Shown here piece after piece: positions 24,901 through 38,100 of a stretch of 64,000 nt of DNA. Both the position numbers and the translations under genes were made by a program. How positions within the stretch are numbered: the first letter of the stretch is position 1; each line of letters starts with the position of its first letter. The stretch comes from Tubulanus polymorphus. Lineage: Eukaryota; Nemertea; Palaeonemertea; Tubulaniformes; Tubulanidae. The stretch covers positions 3,325,855-3,389,854 of the forward strand of contig NC_134030.1 in NCBI RefSeq assembly GCF_964204645.1, in the 5' to 3' direction. The notes under the pieces are model-generated. The model did no database searches, was not told the origin of the DNA, and saw only the letters and a program-made list of their open reading frames with translations.

Positions 24901-25714
24901 TTTCTCTCTCTTTATAGTATATATACATACACTATAGTAATTAATGCTTCGAAATCACCAGTGCCGCCTGTCCTGATGAGTGCTAATTAACAGCCTCATT
25001 ATACCGAGGCTAATTAAGTAGTGTAGTAGATCCAACTCAATGGCGTTTCACTACTTACCATTAAATGTTCTTCTTTCGCCTCTCATCGGGTCATCATACA
25101 TATATATTTTCATTCTGCGTTATAAATTAGTTATTTTTTGTATCGTAATGTACTGAAAGCTCGAATCATTAACCTTGAATTTACCGGTGAAATTATAAAG
25201 TTGAATACAGTTTACGTGGTATCGTGTATATAGGGATTTATAAGTTTCACACGTTGGCGACTGGCAGTAGTTTTAGACGCGCTCAGGTCGCCGCAACTGG
25301 CAAAAAACCAGTCGATGACGTTCGCTGCCAGTTGCTCGAATCAGTCGCTTCTATAGTTGCAGTCGCAGTTGTAAGGGCGACCTGAGTGCTCCTTCGACAT
25401 ACCACTCCAATCGTCTCCAAAATAAAGATACAGAAGTATTCTGCCCGATACATTCAAAATAACGAACTCGCTCTGCTCATGATTGCGGGTTTTCAGTTCA
25501 GGGGACTCGACGAATTGTGTAAAAACTACAATATGGAAATAAACGAACGATATTCTTAATTTTGTCGTTGAATGTCGTCCTTGTTTAAACGAAACAAACT
25601 AATAAATTTTGTTTGATTATTACATTAATATTACATCATAGTGATTAGATGATATATATAATGATATATATAATTTCCTTGTTCGTACGCTGAATTCTAC
25701 AGAGGAGTGGTCAT
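24901..25714. other. Intergenic region with an imperfect inverted repeat
   Basis: This is the region upstream of the protease gene. At 25280-25400 GCGCTCAGGTCGCCGCAACTG is mirrored by CAGTTGTAAGGGCGACCTGAGTGC, forming a foldback of about 120 bp with internal GACTGG/CCAGTC pieces. No gene is supported. Confidence 0.5.
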
Positions 25715-26003
25715 CTAATCGTTCGACGTTTCTCGATCCAACATTTCAAAGAAGCGCGTAATCTTGAAGGGTTCCTGATAAAGAATAAACGTCAGAATAT
25801 ACGGGCGTACGATATAGAATGTATTTCTTCAAATTTCTTACGTATTTTTCTACGCACCGTCATTGTCTTGAACTGTTGTTGCGGTTCGTCACAGAATGGT
25901 TTTATCGAGCGGATTCTATCAATGATGGAAGGCAACGAAACCGCTTCTCCTCTAAATAGTGTTTCCGTTACCTTTGTTTTCTTCTCTGCTGGTAAATACA
26001 ACA
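25715..26003 (-). CDS. Candidate terminal exons of an unidentified gene
   Basis: An open segment ending near 25860 runs from an acceptor (CCAGCAG at about 25994) through EKKTKVTETLFRGEAVSLPS and IKPFCDEPQQQFKTMT to a donor ATGACG/GTGCGT. A second exon at 25774-25715 (acceptor TTTATCAG) would add EPFKITRFFEMLDRETSND and a stop in phase. A weak upstream exon may lie near 26270-26335. Composition and phase suggest coding sequence, but I recognise no domain and find no start. The donor choice is uncertain, because ATAC/GTAAGA slightly downstream is an alternative. Confidence 0.3.
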
Positions 26004-26059
26004 ATCTTTATTTGATGAAGTGCTGACAACGATTATTGAGAGATTGACACAGACGAAGA

Positions 26060-26152
26060 GAGAATACAGAGTTGAAGGAACTCGGAGAGAGAGAAAGGCG
26101 GAGAGTAGAGGGAAGATGAGTGGAAGAGAGAAGAGAGAGATAGACAACAGTG
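26060..26152 (+). repeat. Purine-rich (GA) tract
   Basis: About 90 bases are almost entirely A and G on the plus strand (GAGAGAGAGAAAGGCGGAGA and similar). Confidence 0.7.
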
Positions 26153-27385
26153 AAATAATGAGACCAATTGGAAGTGATAGAAGAATGGTGATAGTGACTG
26201 GGTTTGATAGTGACTAAATTCTAATAGTTCGTTCTTTTATTTAAAGAAACTTAAAATGATCGTTACCGGGTACGTATAGAGTGGATTTGGGGGCTGGAAC
26301 CGCTCGATGAAAAATTAGTTCCACCCAAGCTAACAACGTAGTTGTCCTTTCATTTACTAACTTACTAGACACCATTATAATCTATGTTTAAACGTCCATG
26401 GTTATCAACAGAAAGTATACAGAGGTTTTATGAGCATCCAATTTCCAATTTTTTGCCCAGACCCAGTTCCAACTTAGTTAAAAACGAACCCATCTACACA
26501 TTCCTCACAATACGAGCCGGCGGTTGCTCAAAACTTGGTTGGAGTTAACCAGTGGATAAATTGCATTGTCACCATCGTATTTGTTCCAACAGCTCTAACG
26601 AATTTTTCAGCGAACGGCCCCTGATGGTTACAAGAGTTCGTATAACAACATTTTCAGCACAAAGTTTTACCTGCTGGAAAAATTTTTGAAAAATCTGGTC
26701 CCAGACGTTTAATCGTAAAACTACTGAATCTGCAACATTTTCCGAATGTAACATTCATATCCATGAACGGAAAGGGGTTATACCGATACGTGGCTGATGC
26801 TATTTGCTGTTCTGTCGAGATGAAGTTTTTTTTCGTCATCTTCTGTCCTATTTACATGATATACATTTTATATATACAGATGATTTTGATCACTATAGAT
26901 TCAGAGCGAAAACCAAGAGTCGCGTAAAGACCCCTACGTACGCAAGAAACATCGTGCACGGTCAGTGATCTTCCATTCCAGTGATTCGTCCAACTTAATG
27001 TTTTGACATTTTCCACCGGGTTGGCCCTTGTATTGCATTTGCAAAACATGCTATCAAAATTAAACAAAAAGCAATGATGATTTAACGATCTAATTCATTT
27101 AAAGAAGAGTTTTTGAATGAGAAATCTTTACCGAATCTAGATTTGCATATACGTCAAGTAGAATGTGTTTTCGATAATCCCTTGTTCGTCTGGGCGAAAT
27201 TGTGCCAAGATCAACTCGGTAGTGATTTCTATATGTATCAATGAACAGCCTGAAAAATTAACGTCTAATTTTGACGAAACCTTTAATTACAAAGTCCAAT
27301 AATATTCAACGAGCACACAAAAATATGGATGAATCTTTACGGCTCAATTTCTATGAAAGATTGTCTGCTAAAATGGCTCAATAAT

Positions 27386-27600
27386 CAGAGTGGTCACTTT
27401 TATATGGCTTGCTTTTTTCTCCTGACATGTACATTATATTTCCTGACTTGATCCGCTAAGAATCCAATCCAACACAGTCAAATACGTAAGACATAGACAG
27501 TAACGGTACGCGCGATCTTTCTAGCAATCTCAACAAACTTACCTGTATACTTCCTGACATCGTTAAAGAAAAGAAAATTCCACCTTCCCAGGCCACCCTA
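27386..27600. mobile_element. CAGGGTGGCC-type MITE (degenerate copy)
   Basis: It shares ends and interior with the copy at 49685-49897: CAGAGTGGTCAC on the left, GGCCACCCT on the right, and inside CCTGACTTGATCCGCTAAGA and ATCCAATCCAACACAGTCAA. CAGGG-type ends are known for hAT elements, but I could not confirm an 8-bp duplication. Confidence 0.6.
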
Positions 27601-27942
27601 ATTATTGAATATACCAGTTCTACAGTTTGACATCCTGAGTAGTTCATTTCCGAATATGTGGCTATAAATTTCTAACAATAAGTTTCTAATTTTGCTGGTT
27701 ATTCATTACCTTCCGTAGAGTTTGATTTCTGGGTTCTTTGCTTTAAGCAAGTTCTTGAATGTGACTTCATAAAGTACGATCATCGATTTCGGAAAGCAGC
27801 CGCATTGTGAGTCCACAAACCGCAGTTTACTGGTAACAAAATCGTTGATCGGCGAAACTTCCACCGGTTTTGTTTGATTAATTGTGGCTGAATTCGGGGC
27901 TATAAACCCCATCAATGAAACTACCAGTAACAAACGATTCAT
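27598..27942 (-). pseudogene. Small secreted-protein gene ending inside a MITE
   Basis: Exon 1 (27942-27710) encodes a signal peptide (MNRLLLVVSLMGFIAPNSA) and a segment with SQCGCFPKSMIVLYEV, ending in phase 2 at GTAATG. Exon 2 (from 27661) continues in phase with HIFGNELLRMSNCRTGIFNN and then meets TAG at 27600-27598. That stop is formed by the terminal CTA of a MITE whose sequence fills the rest of the apparent exon. A further open stretch follows a good acceptor at 27249 in the matching phase (CSLIHIEITTELI). The plain reading is a gene truncated by the insertion. The CxC near the start recalls TIMP/netrin-like modules, but the match is too weak to name. Confidence 0.35.
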
Positions 27943-29287
27943 TCTGGAATCTAAATTCGTAAAATACCTTAGAAAAATAAAGCATGTTGAAATGGGTACT
28001 TGGCATCTATCACTTGTGAAATCATGCAAAAAATTGAAATTATTTGAAATAACAGGTTTTGGCTTCATTGACTAGCTTATCTTGAACCCAAAGGCCCAAC
28101 GTTGTTCAAAGTCAAGGCTTACATTTAAGTACAGTCTTATGTATCATTATTTAACGAATAACAGTCTTAGCAATAGAGCAATGAAGATCAGTCCTTATAG
28201 ACTATTTTCGACTTCATTCTCGACGGTGCAACAGAACTCAAAGGACTAACGGAATTAACAGTATTGCGAATTGAGCGCCACCTTAAAATCAAAATTAGAA
28301 CAACCATTAAAACATAAACAGGAATCTGAATATCCAATCATGTACTTCTATTTAAACAAAATATTCTATGAATTCGACCGCTGATCACACTATCTGTGAT
28401 TTCCGACTTCAAAATCAAATCCCCTGTTTCGCTCCCAGCAAATCAGAACAAATCAGACCAAATCCTCCAACCAAATGAATAACAGGGACAATCCCTATGT
28501 TAAGACAAAACACTAGCCCACCCCCTTAACTTGTAGCCGTGTAGCCCCATTATCCTGATACATTTTTTTTCGTCTAATCATACTTATTATATCGTTCAAT
28601 AATGTAACATCGTAATGAAAATAAATTTCAATTTCAATTTCAAAAACTTCAGACATGACCAGAAGAAGCCAATCTGAATAAACTCATCAAACCACAAACC
28701 TACCTCTAACGTGTTCTGTTGTAAACTATTGATGCTCTGAATACTGGACCTGTTTTTTTTTGTTATTGACATTTCTATTATATATCATATCGTTCGCTAA
28801 ATAATGTTATATAATGCCTAGCAAACTAGAGCATAATCATTGTAAACGTGTAAACCAGGGTAATATGTCTGGAAATAACATTTCTGCGTTACGGAAAACA
28901 TCACGACCAAAATTGATAATTATTTAATGAATTTATTACGCACCACACAATGATGAAGGGAGAGGGAGATGGCTTTGGTGATATCGCTTTATTCATCGTT
29001 GGTATCGAAAATGCATTGAAATTTTATATACGAAATCACAATCAAGGCGCTGCCTCGGCATCCCAATATTTATTTCACTAAAACCAAATCTTGGTATTCG
29101 AGGATATAACATTAAGCGATTACAATAGTTAGTAAAAATTGTGGAGAAAGTGTTAACAAATTTGTATACATAATATTTACAGATATAAGAATTGAAAAGA
29201 GAAAAACAAAATTGCAGCGCGAACGAAACAATGCTCATTTGAGCATATAAGACCAGTTCGCAACGACAGATCTACAGATCTGAGTGC

Positions 29288-29450
29288 ACTTTTGCCGTCA
29301 AGTGCTGCCTCTATACATATAGACGGCGGTGAAAAGGTGAACTAACTTATTTCTCGCGTGCCCCAGTAGGAATAACGCGATGTCTAGTTAGTTCACATTT
29401 TTACCGCCAATGTTATACATAGCGGCAGCACCTGACGGTCAAATCTGACA
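29288..29450. repeat. Foldback element
   Basis: The two arms of about 58 bp (left containing AAAAGGTGAACTAACT, right containing AGTTAGTTCACATTTTTA) are inverted copies around a GC-rich centre with CGCGTGCCCC. Confidence 0.75.
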
Positions 29451-29695
29451 CGGCAAATTGAAACTGCCGAAACATCTAACTTTTGATGGTAAGCTAGAGT
29501 CCGATATCCGTTTATCCTAACATAGAAACAAGGCTCTAGAATAAATCATGGGGTTTGTATTTCGCTACATTACACAGAATACATGTACAGTACTTTTATT
29601 TCATGAGAAACAAAGCAATAGAATCAGTCGTGGAGTTCGTGTTTGGATTTCAAAACTTCTAACTTCACATATTTTCCTTAAGGGGGGAAAACATC

Positions 29696-29808
29696 AGGGT
29701 CCAGTTCCACAGTTCTGAGTTAAGATTTGACTCTGGGTTAAAACATTGAAAATGAAATAACTTTAACTCAAGAGTTAACTCTGACTCACAACTGTGGAAC
29801 TGGGTCCA
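29696..29808. repeat. Foldback element, family R1
   Basis: GGGTCCAGTTCCACAGTTCT on the left and AACTGTGGAACTGGGTCC on the right are near-perfect inverted ends, with inner TTAACTC/GAGTTAA pairs. Confidence 0.85.
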
Positions 29809-31363
29809 AGGAAAAAAATTCAAACAAACCAAAAATATTTATAATATCCTTAATAACTTTATTATGCAACGTAAAAATGGCGTCACTTAAAATTCTTCAA
29901 AGTTATGAATTCTATTTCAAAAACAAATTAAATTCATCTGGGATTAAGATATAATTTCTGCTTATTTCTAAAATCTGAATAATTTCACTCTGGTTTTCGT
30001 AAAGAAATCTATGAACATTTCAACGCTACCTAATTTCTAATTTCAATGAAAAAATTCTTAACTATTTCCCGTTGCTTTTTATCACTAGTATTTATCAAAA
30101 TACAGCAGCAGTTGATATATCATTGAGGCGCTGTGCTGTGTGTACTATGTTTTTTCTCATCAAAACGAATAAACAAGATTTAAAAAATAGCGGGAAATAA
30201 TACAGTAATTACGCAATCAATGATAATCATATCTTCAAACCGATGCAAATAGCATTGACCGAGTAAAAAGAGTTGATGAATTGTAGGTTAAGTTGTGTTG
30301 ATACTAGACGTTGTTGTCTGAATCATACCATAAGAGTATTCAGTTAGTCTAGTTCTATGAAATGATTAAATCACATTTTTGAAGGGAAACCGACCACAAA
30401 AACCGAAACTCTCAACCGTAAAACATTCGAAGAAGGTAACTGGAACAAAGACCTTTCTTCATTGTGACTGATTCCTTCAATAATCTCCAGTTTCAAACGT
30501 TTCCCATAAAATTATCTATTCATCTTTTTACGATGATAAACTAAACCACCATTCTCAATACTCAGTTCACAGTTACAGACAGAAACAGAGAGCTGAAGTC
30601 ACTTCTATCGAGTGAAATTCCAATCAACAACTGTGGAACATATAAACATGAAACTGATACATACATAGAATATCAAGTTAGAAGAACTTCGCTTTTGTTG
30701 TATAAATAAATAAAATAAATATTTAAAACTATATCCCCATTTCCAAAATAAAATATAATTAAATGTATACGTACTACTAATAATCACCTTGTTAAAGTAC
30801 ATTTTTTAATAACCTCACGTTTTTTAGATTAAACTAAATTCATGTTTTAACATATTCAAATGTAAAAGCAATAAATATTTACACAATATAAACCAAATTA
30901 CAAACATCAGATAGTTACTTTTTTACTTTTTGAGTCGAGAAATAAAGCATATTCTTACAAACTCTAGAATTTTTTGATTACATGTATTATCAAATTGAGG
31001 TATAAAAGTTCACACAAACCTAACGCAATAACAATTTATTGAAACTTTGAGGAGCAGGGAAAAGGTTAACACCTGAACTACGATAAAAACATTTGTTTTC
31101 TATTTCGAGAATTCTCAACTTTCATAATACAAGCAGTAGAGGTATAATCTGCATCAATACTGAGAGAATTCAACTCTGTTTAAAGTTTGAGCTTAATCGT
31201 TAAATATGATGAATATAGTGATATGTGTTTCTAATGTGAGTCGCAGATGTAGTCCTGTGAGTCTCAGCGTACAGTACAGCGTCACATGAGTCCAGCAGTG
31301 TATAGTCGCGAGAGTCGTAGCTGTGAGTCCCAATGATGTACAGTCGACTCTTAGTTGATATGT

Positions 31364-34300
31364 CTAAACAGACGATTCCAATGACGTTGAATTGTGATCT
31401 TGTTCGGGTTCGAGATCAAACCTATAAATAAATATCTTGAATTAGTCATACACCAATAGGATATACTGAAAATCAGCAACAGGTGGCCACAGTGAAAATG
31501 TCAAATTTGCAGCTTGTCCATACAGCTTTTATTTGACTTGCTCTATCCCTGACTAGAAAGTAGTTTTCCCTGGCTCGAACAGCAAAGAATCCAATTAAGT
31601 AATACAGTTACATTCATACGACATACCGGGACGCGCAATCTAGCGATCCCATCAAATTTCATATTTTTTTTTACAAAATTCCCTTTTTTTCTAAGAAATT
31701 AAATTCCCTGACTTTTCGGTGATGTCTATCTAGGTAAGTGGCGCCACCCTGTGAGGGTAATAATACTAACCATTCAGTAAGAGCTTTAGTTAAATCAGTA
31801 GTGCCGAGATTAATCAGAATCTGTCCCATTTCATGTCGCGCCATTGAGAATACACTGACCGAGTTCTTCACGGCTATATCCAGTTGACACGATTTCAAAT
31901 CAGTTTCATTAACGGGAAACTCAAATCTATCGATAAATAATCAAATAATCATCACAATCTAAAACAGGTAGAAATTGTTGTAATGTGTTGCGAATAAAGA
32001 CCTGGAGCATCAAACACACAATGGAAGAATTGAGATATTTAGAACATTAAAAATTTTGAAATTTAACTTTGACCACAGTTCACTACCTTACATTTTCGTA
32101 TATGGAATATGAACATTACAAGCTTAACACGCATGTATATCTACAAAGGGTTGACTTGTGAACCAATCAGAGTTTACTATAGGGGGGGGGGGTAAGAAAC
32201 CTTTAAATTCAATTCTTTGAGGTAATTTTCTAATTTCTTACATCTTAAAACTGAAGTTAAAAATTCATAAATTTTAAAATGGCTTACGTTTCATCAAACA
32301 CCGGGTTCAACGTGTTCTTTTTAGTTTGAGTTTTCTTTTTTCCGATCGTATTTTTCTCAGGAAGCAGATAAATTCGGACGTACGGGTCGGCGAGTCGATC
32401 GTCATCGCAAGGAACCAAATTACTAGAAATAGAAACATGTATTAATAAATAGAGTTGATAAACCCAAAACTAGGGACTAAACTGATCAATCATCAATAAG
32501 AATGAGTGAGGAGAATGTGTTGATACGTACATGCATTTATGTATAACAACCACTAAACGATTTCTCTGTTGGCTGTATCTAAGTGTTAGCTGTATACGCC
32601 CGAGACCATTTGAGCCTGCCGTCTGTTCGCTTGTGCTGAAAATAACACATACACATCAGTTAACAAACATTTACACATTTTCTGTCGTTTCAACAAAAGT
32701 GAAATGTTCTGAAGAACTTGTTCTCAATGAAGATATTCTCTAAATTCAACGATCATCAAAGATGTTCAACTTCACGGAATATTTTCTGATTTTTCACTCT
32801 GTCACAAGAGGCGCCAGTTTTAGTTATTCCTACCAATCATTACATAGGAAATAGTCTGGGAAAAATTCAGCAACATTTCATAGAGTTACCTTCGAAAACA
32901 GAACAAAAATTATTCATTTTCACAAACACCAAAACCACCTATACAATCAAACCCGGTTAAGTCATCATCAGATAAGTCGTCACATTGTAAGTTGAGAAGA
33001 TACACGATATCTATGTAAGATGAATACATGAGAAATCGCACAATAATTCGGCCAAAGATGTCAAGTTCTTGAGTAAAAGATGGTCCATCTACGCCATCAC
33101 TACACAAGTTTCAGCCATCATCATCATCATCAGGGGTAGACTACAACGGTGTACTGATGATGCCTTCAAGTTATACAAATATATATCCCTTTTACTCAAG
33201 TACTTTACATCTTTGGCTGAATAATTGTGGGATTTCTCTTGCAAGTTGTCACATTATTCAAGTCATCACAACTTTTTCGTGTAGGCCTAATTCAATTCAC
33301 TGAGTGTAAGTCATTATTTGGATAAGTCATCGGCATAGTGACTGTCCCAGCTTGACAACTTAAACGAGATCGACTGTACGATTGTTCAGTAATTCTAGAG
33401 ATTTTTCAGCACAATCATCTCACTGAATATTGATCGTTAAATTGGACAATCATTTCGTGAAATCAATTCCGTAAGTGTTTCATTGATTATAATTGGTTTT
33501 AACTGGAAGAAAAATGTGCTACGAATTAAGTTGAAGGGAAAGGAACCCACGAAACCTAACATTGCTCTTACCCCTTCCGTCTTCGCGAGAATCCTCGTAA
33601 AACTTTTCGTCTTTTTACAGATATTAAATATCATACAATACGTACAAATCTTTAAGCATCAAGCATCGAAACAATTCATTTATTTATCAGTTACAAAGAT
33701 TGATTGATTGATTTTATCGAAATCAGATATTGAAATCACGATGAAGTCTCTAACCACGCGCGGTCATCACGTGTAAAATAAGAGTTTAAGTTTCTGCGAA
33801 GAAGAACGGAAAGACAGTGGTCCATTCGCGATTTGGAATCTTACTGTTTAGAGAACCACCTAAAGAATAAACAGAGTTCTCTTCAGTGAAGATGCCGCAA
33901 CCGAGTTACTTAAACTTGTAACAAAATAAATTGCCCATGGGCAAAGTGTGGTTTACCTTGAAAGCTAGAGGTTGTTTGGAGTAAGGGCATTGCTTGAAAA
34001 ATCTTTTTAATTCGTGACTTCAAAGATCCACAGTTTATATTGTATTTTATCTTTCCTAAAGAATTATTTTGTAGTCAAATAAGACCAAAGATATACATTT
34101 GTTTGCGGTCCACGTCTAAAAGTTTGTAGGGTACAGGTAGGCACGGCAGGGAAACTATTTTATATTTTCAAAAAAATATGTTTAATATAATATGAAAAAA
34201 TATTCAAATAAGGCCATCCCAAAATAATTGTCTGTTTGCTGCAACACCGACTCAACTTTTCAGGATGAGTTGGTAGGTAGGTAGAATTTTTTTTTTGCAA

Positions 34301-35103
34301 AATTTTTGGGCAAAAAAAAAACAAATTTTTCACCTTTGGGCTTTTTTACATGGAAACAATATCGCAAAAAATCATCTACGTTGTGCACAGGAAATTTGTC
34401 TAATAGCGTAGATTTCAAGAATTATTCTAAAATTATAACTTCGTCCAGAGCGTCATCTCTGTCTTAAAAATGAAACGGTACATTGAATATGTGCGCGCTT
34501 TCACGTTACCAGCTATTCAGTCACTTTAGTCACTATTAGAATGAATGGCAGCTTATTGGAACACTGCCAGTTTCCTGGAAACTTAAACTAGGCCACATGT
34601 CAAGGCATGTTTTCACACCATGCACACTAGAATTCAAACATACGTAGCTCATAGTCGGTCGGCTGTTTTTATCAAAAATAAAATTTATTTCAATGAATCC
34701 TAGAAAAAAGTTTTCACTCGGTACCTCTGAAGTCAGGTTGGTCGGGTTACGGCAAACAGACCATTATTTTGGGATGGCCTAAAATTCATCACATATCAGA
34801 GGGTGGCTGAATATTGGGTCTTGGAAACCTCTTCCAATGTTGGCCACGGAAGCTAAAATATGGGTGGTACAGAAGAAATCGGCTATTAGATCGTTTTAAG
34901 TCCTGGAATTTACCACTACAATATTCAGACCTCGACAGACCTTTTAGTTTGCTGCTTAGTATTTTCAGGTCACAAGAAATTACAATTTATTACAAATTCT
35001 ATCGAACAGAAAACACAGCGCTCATCTTCTGCTATGATTATTCAGCCTATTTTCATATCAAACGTTCACGCGTTACAGCATCACCGTAGTGTACTGTACG
35101 AGC

Positions 35104-35139
<36 letters not shown>

Positions 35140-38100
35140 TGTAGCACTCCGCGTGCATGTGGAGGCCTCGTGTAAGTGAATATTCGCTTACACCTCAATG
35201 TCAATCAAAACAATCACCGGGTATTAAAATGAAACAATACCTATGGCAGATGAGTGAAATAATTACATCCTCACCAGCAATGAGCATTTGAAATCGGCAC
35301 GTATACGGCACCTAGTCCAATGAAACGTACACCATTCTATGGCTTTCCCATAATTTTAGTAGCGCCGGAATTCCCCGTATATCCAAAAAACAATCCCATT
35401 TGTTCGTAGAGACAACGCCCCCCCAATCGAGGTCATTGCAATTTTATACGCGAGAGCTAAGAATTTTCCCGCCAAAAACAGTTTTTCGTAGAATTTTAAC
35501 TCAGTTGACCATGTCATCGACGGAGGTTCGCCATGTCTTCAATCGCATCGATTATACGTCTTTTAAGCCGAGAACCAATGAAACAAATGCTCACATAAAA
35601 AAACGTACCGCGATTTTACATGAATTGGCTCAATGCCAACATCATATCGCTGACAAAGGTAAACCAAAAACATGCAAAGCATTTGAGAATGGTGCAAACC
35701 AGAGAGATTTACTCCCACCTCATGCAGTACCAACCCCTTCCTCCTTACAGCCCCCTTCCTCACATCCCCTCTTCACAGGCTTAGAAATATTTTCGATTCT
35801 AACCTACAGATACGCGCTATAGTGCTTATTTGACTCTCTGATCTATCAACAAAAACAGCCTGTAATCTTAATCGTGCCATCATCAAAAATCTGATTACAA
35901 GTCGTGAAATGAGTGGAGCAGAATTTCAGACTCTATTTCATGTACAAGTTTACCAGTTCAATCGAGGAAAAATCCACAATTAGGAGGTAAAACTAAGAGT
36001 GGTGATGTTTTGACTCAATTCTATGAGCTATTTCCAAAACTAAGAGAGTAGTGACGTTTAGACTCAATTCTGTGAGCCATTTTCAAAACTGCTCAGAGAA
36101 TTCTGTTGAAACGTCTGTTGATATAGTAGGTTTTTTCTTCTATTCGGTAGTTTATTTGCAAGACATTGTACAAAGAGTACCCAGACCATATTAAAACTTA
36201 TAAGTCACGGTATATATTCTTTCACTTGATTCTGAAAATAAAAACATGTTCTATCTCCGAGACTATCTAATAAATCTATTCAGTCACTTGTCTATGGAAA
36301 CCAACAACTAGCTTTGTGAAACCAGCCTCAGATTATTGATGAATATAAACAATTCAATCTTGATGATGAATCTTTATCGAGATGTTGTTGAGTTTTACCT
36401 GTTGAAACTAGATTTACGGTTGATACTGCGTTGTCGAAGCTCCGTTGGTTCATTCTCAGTTTTACCGGCTTCAGTCGATTTGACGACCTCTTCTTCGATA
36501 TTTCCGTTTATCTCGTCAGTTTGCGGCGGCGGAGCGTCTTTAGTCGTCGGGCTGCTGGAAGGAGTCGATGTCGGGGAAGATGTTTTGATTAAGTCTTCGT
36601 TCGTTTCTTCACTGTTTTCTTCATATGGTTTTTCAGCCGTCAATATCTACATATATCAGAATGTTTATTAGCGAGTGTAGTAAAACAGGGGCGGATCTAT
36701 AGGAGATCTTGAAGGTCGAGGTCCGGAAGGAAAGAAATAGCATTTTTCAGATGAAGCAGCCACGTCAGAGCGGGGCGCCACTCTCCGTATTAGATATTTC
36801 ATAAGAAATACATTGGAAAATATGAAATTTCCGAAATCATGAGTGTCAACAACCAGACGCCTGAGACCACCCCTAAATCTGCCCCTGTAATGAGGACTGT
36901 GTATATACCGTATTTGTGGTTTCAAACTTCAGAAACGACTACTAAGAGTCTGCAGTGAAGAGTGGGAATTTTGACACATAGAGGGCGAGGTAGGCAGTGA
37001 GATGGGGAAGGAGGGAGGTCGTGACAAGGAGCAGGAGAGGGGAGGGAGACAAGGGGGGGCAGATGGAGTGGGAGAGGGAGCAGGAAAGGGAGTCAGGGAG
37101 ATGGAGAGAGGGAACAGAAGAGGGAGAGGGATAGATACATACCCTCATACACAATCTCATAGTGACTGTGCTATTAGCTCCCGAATCTCTGAGTACGAAC
37201 GGCTGTTCTTGTGTCATATTGGGTTCAGTTAGCAGTAGTTTCAGAGGAACGTACATCTTCCCCAATGATTCGCCGCTTTTCTTATCCTTTATCTAAAACA
37301 AAACAAACAGAAATAAGCAAAAATAGTCGAATCACGATTCATTGATGAATGATGGTAATTCTGAATACCGACCTCTACGTCGAGGTTTTGAATATTGGGA
37401 TCATTGACGAGGAATTTGAAATGTTCGTCCCATGTCGGATCCGGTGTATTCAATTTCACGGCGCTTTCGGCTTCTTTATTTCCGGTAACGGATAACACGG
37501 CGTACGGACTCGGTTCACCGGTCTTACGAGAAATCTAACGGCAAAAAATAATCAACAAACAGAAAAATATCAGTTCCACGAATCCGTCAAGAAATACAAA
37601 TAATATTTCAGTTTCGATAAGAAGAAATGATTCATACAGACTTAAGAATCGCAAACAAAAGAGAGAAATTTGATTAATTCTAGGGCAATATATCACGTAA
37701 TGAATTAAATCATTTTACTGCAAAGAATGAGATTCATTCAAAATAAACTAATCAAACTGAATAATGATACATAAAATTAAGATTAAAAGACAAATCTTGA
37801 TTTCACACATGAGACTAATGTTGTACGGCATTGTTGAGAACATAAGGATTTGTGACAATGATTATGTATGGATTCCATGATCAGTAGAACTATCCCTGCA
37901 CCTAGTTGTGCAGTTCTGTGTTAAGATTTAACTCAAGATTCATCGAAAATGAACTAATCTTATTTCAGAGGTAACTCTAACACGAAACTGTGGAACTAGG
38001 TCCTGTATATACAAGATAATGTTATTCTTTATATCCTGGGATAGCGGTACCAATTATTGGACTCATACATTATCAATTGTCACAAATATCATAAATATTT

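Larger units (their letters stand above)
28070..31363. other. Long intergenic region rich in repeats
   Basis: No gene is supported between the broken small gene and the 3' end of ESYT2. It contains a LINE-like 3' end at about 28500-28645 (CTTGTAGCC...TTTCAATTTCAATTTC tail), a foldback at about 29288-29450 whose arms contain TTTGCCGTCAAGTGCTGCC and its complement, and an R1 foldback at 29696-29808. TTTATT at 31032-31037 is a minus-strand AATAAA suited to ESYT2. Confidence 0.6.

Noticed and set aside
26654-26780. Segment with CAENVVIRTLV resembling a TIMP start
   Set aside because: No CxC N-terminus and no consistent exon chain; the resemblance is too short.
36942-37265. Long minus frame continuing past ESYT2 exon 16
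   Set aside because: Only the part up to the donor at 37143 is coding; the rest is the polypyrimidine intron tract.
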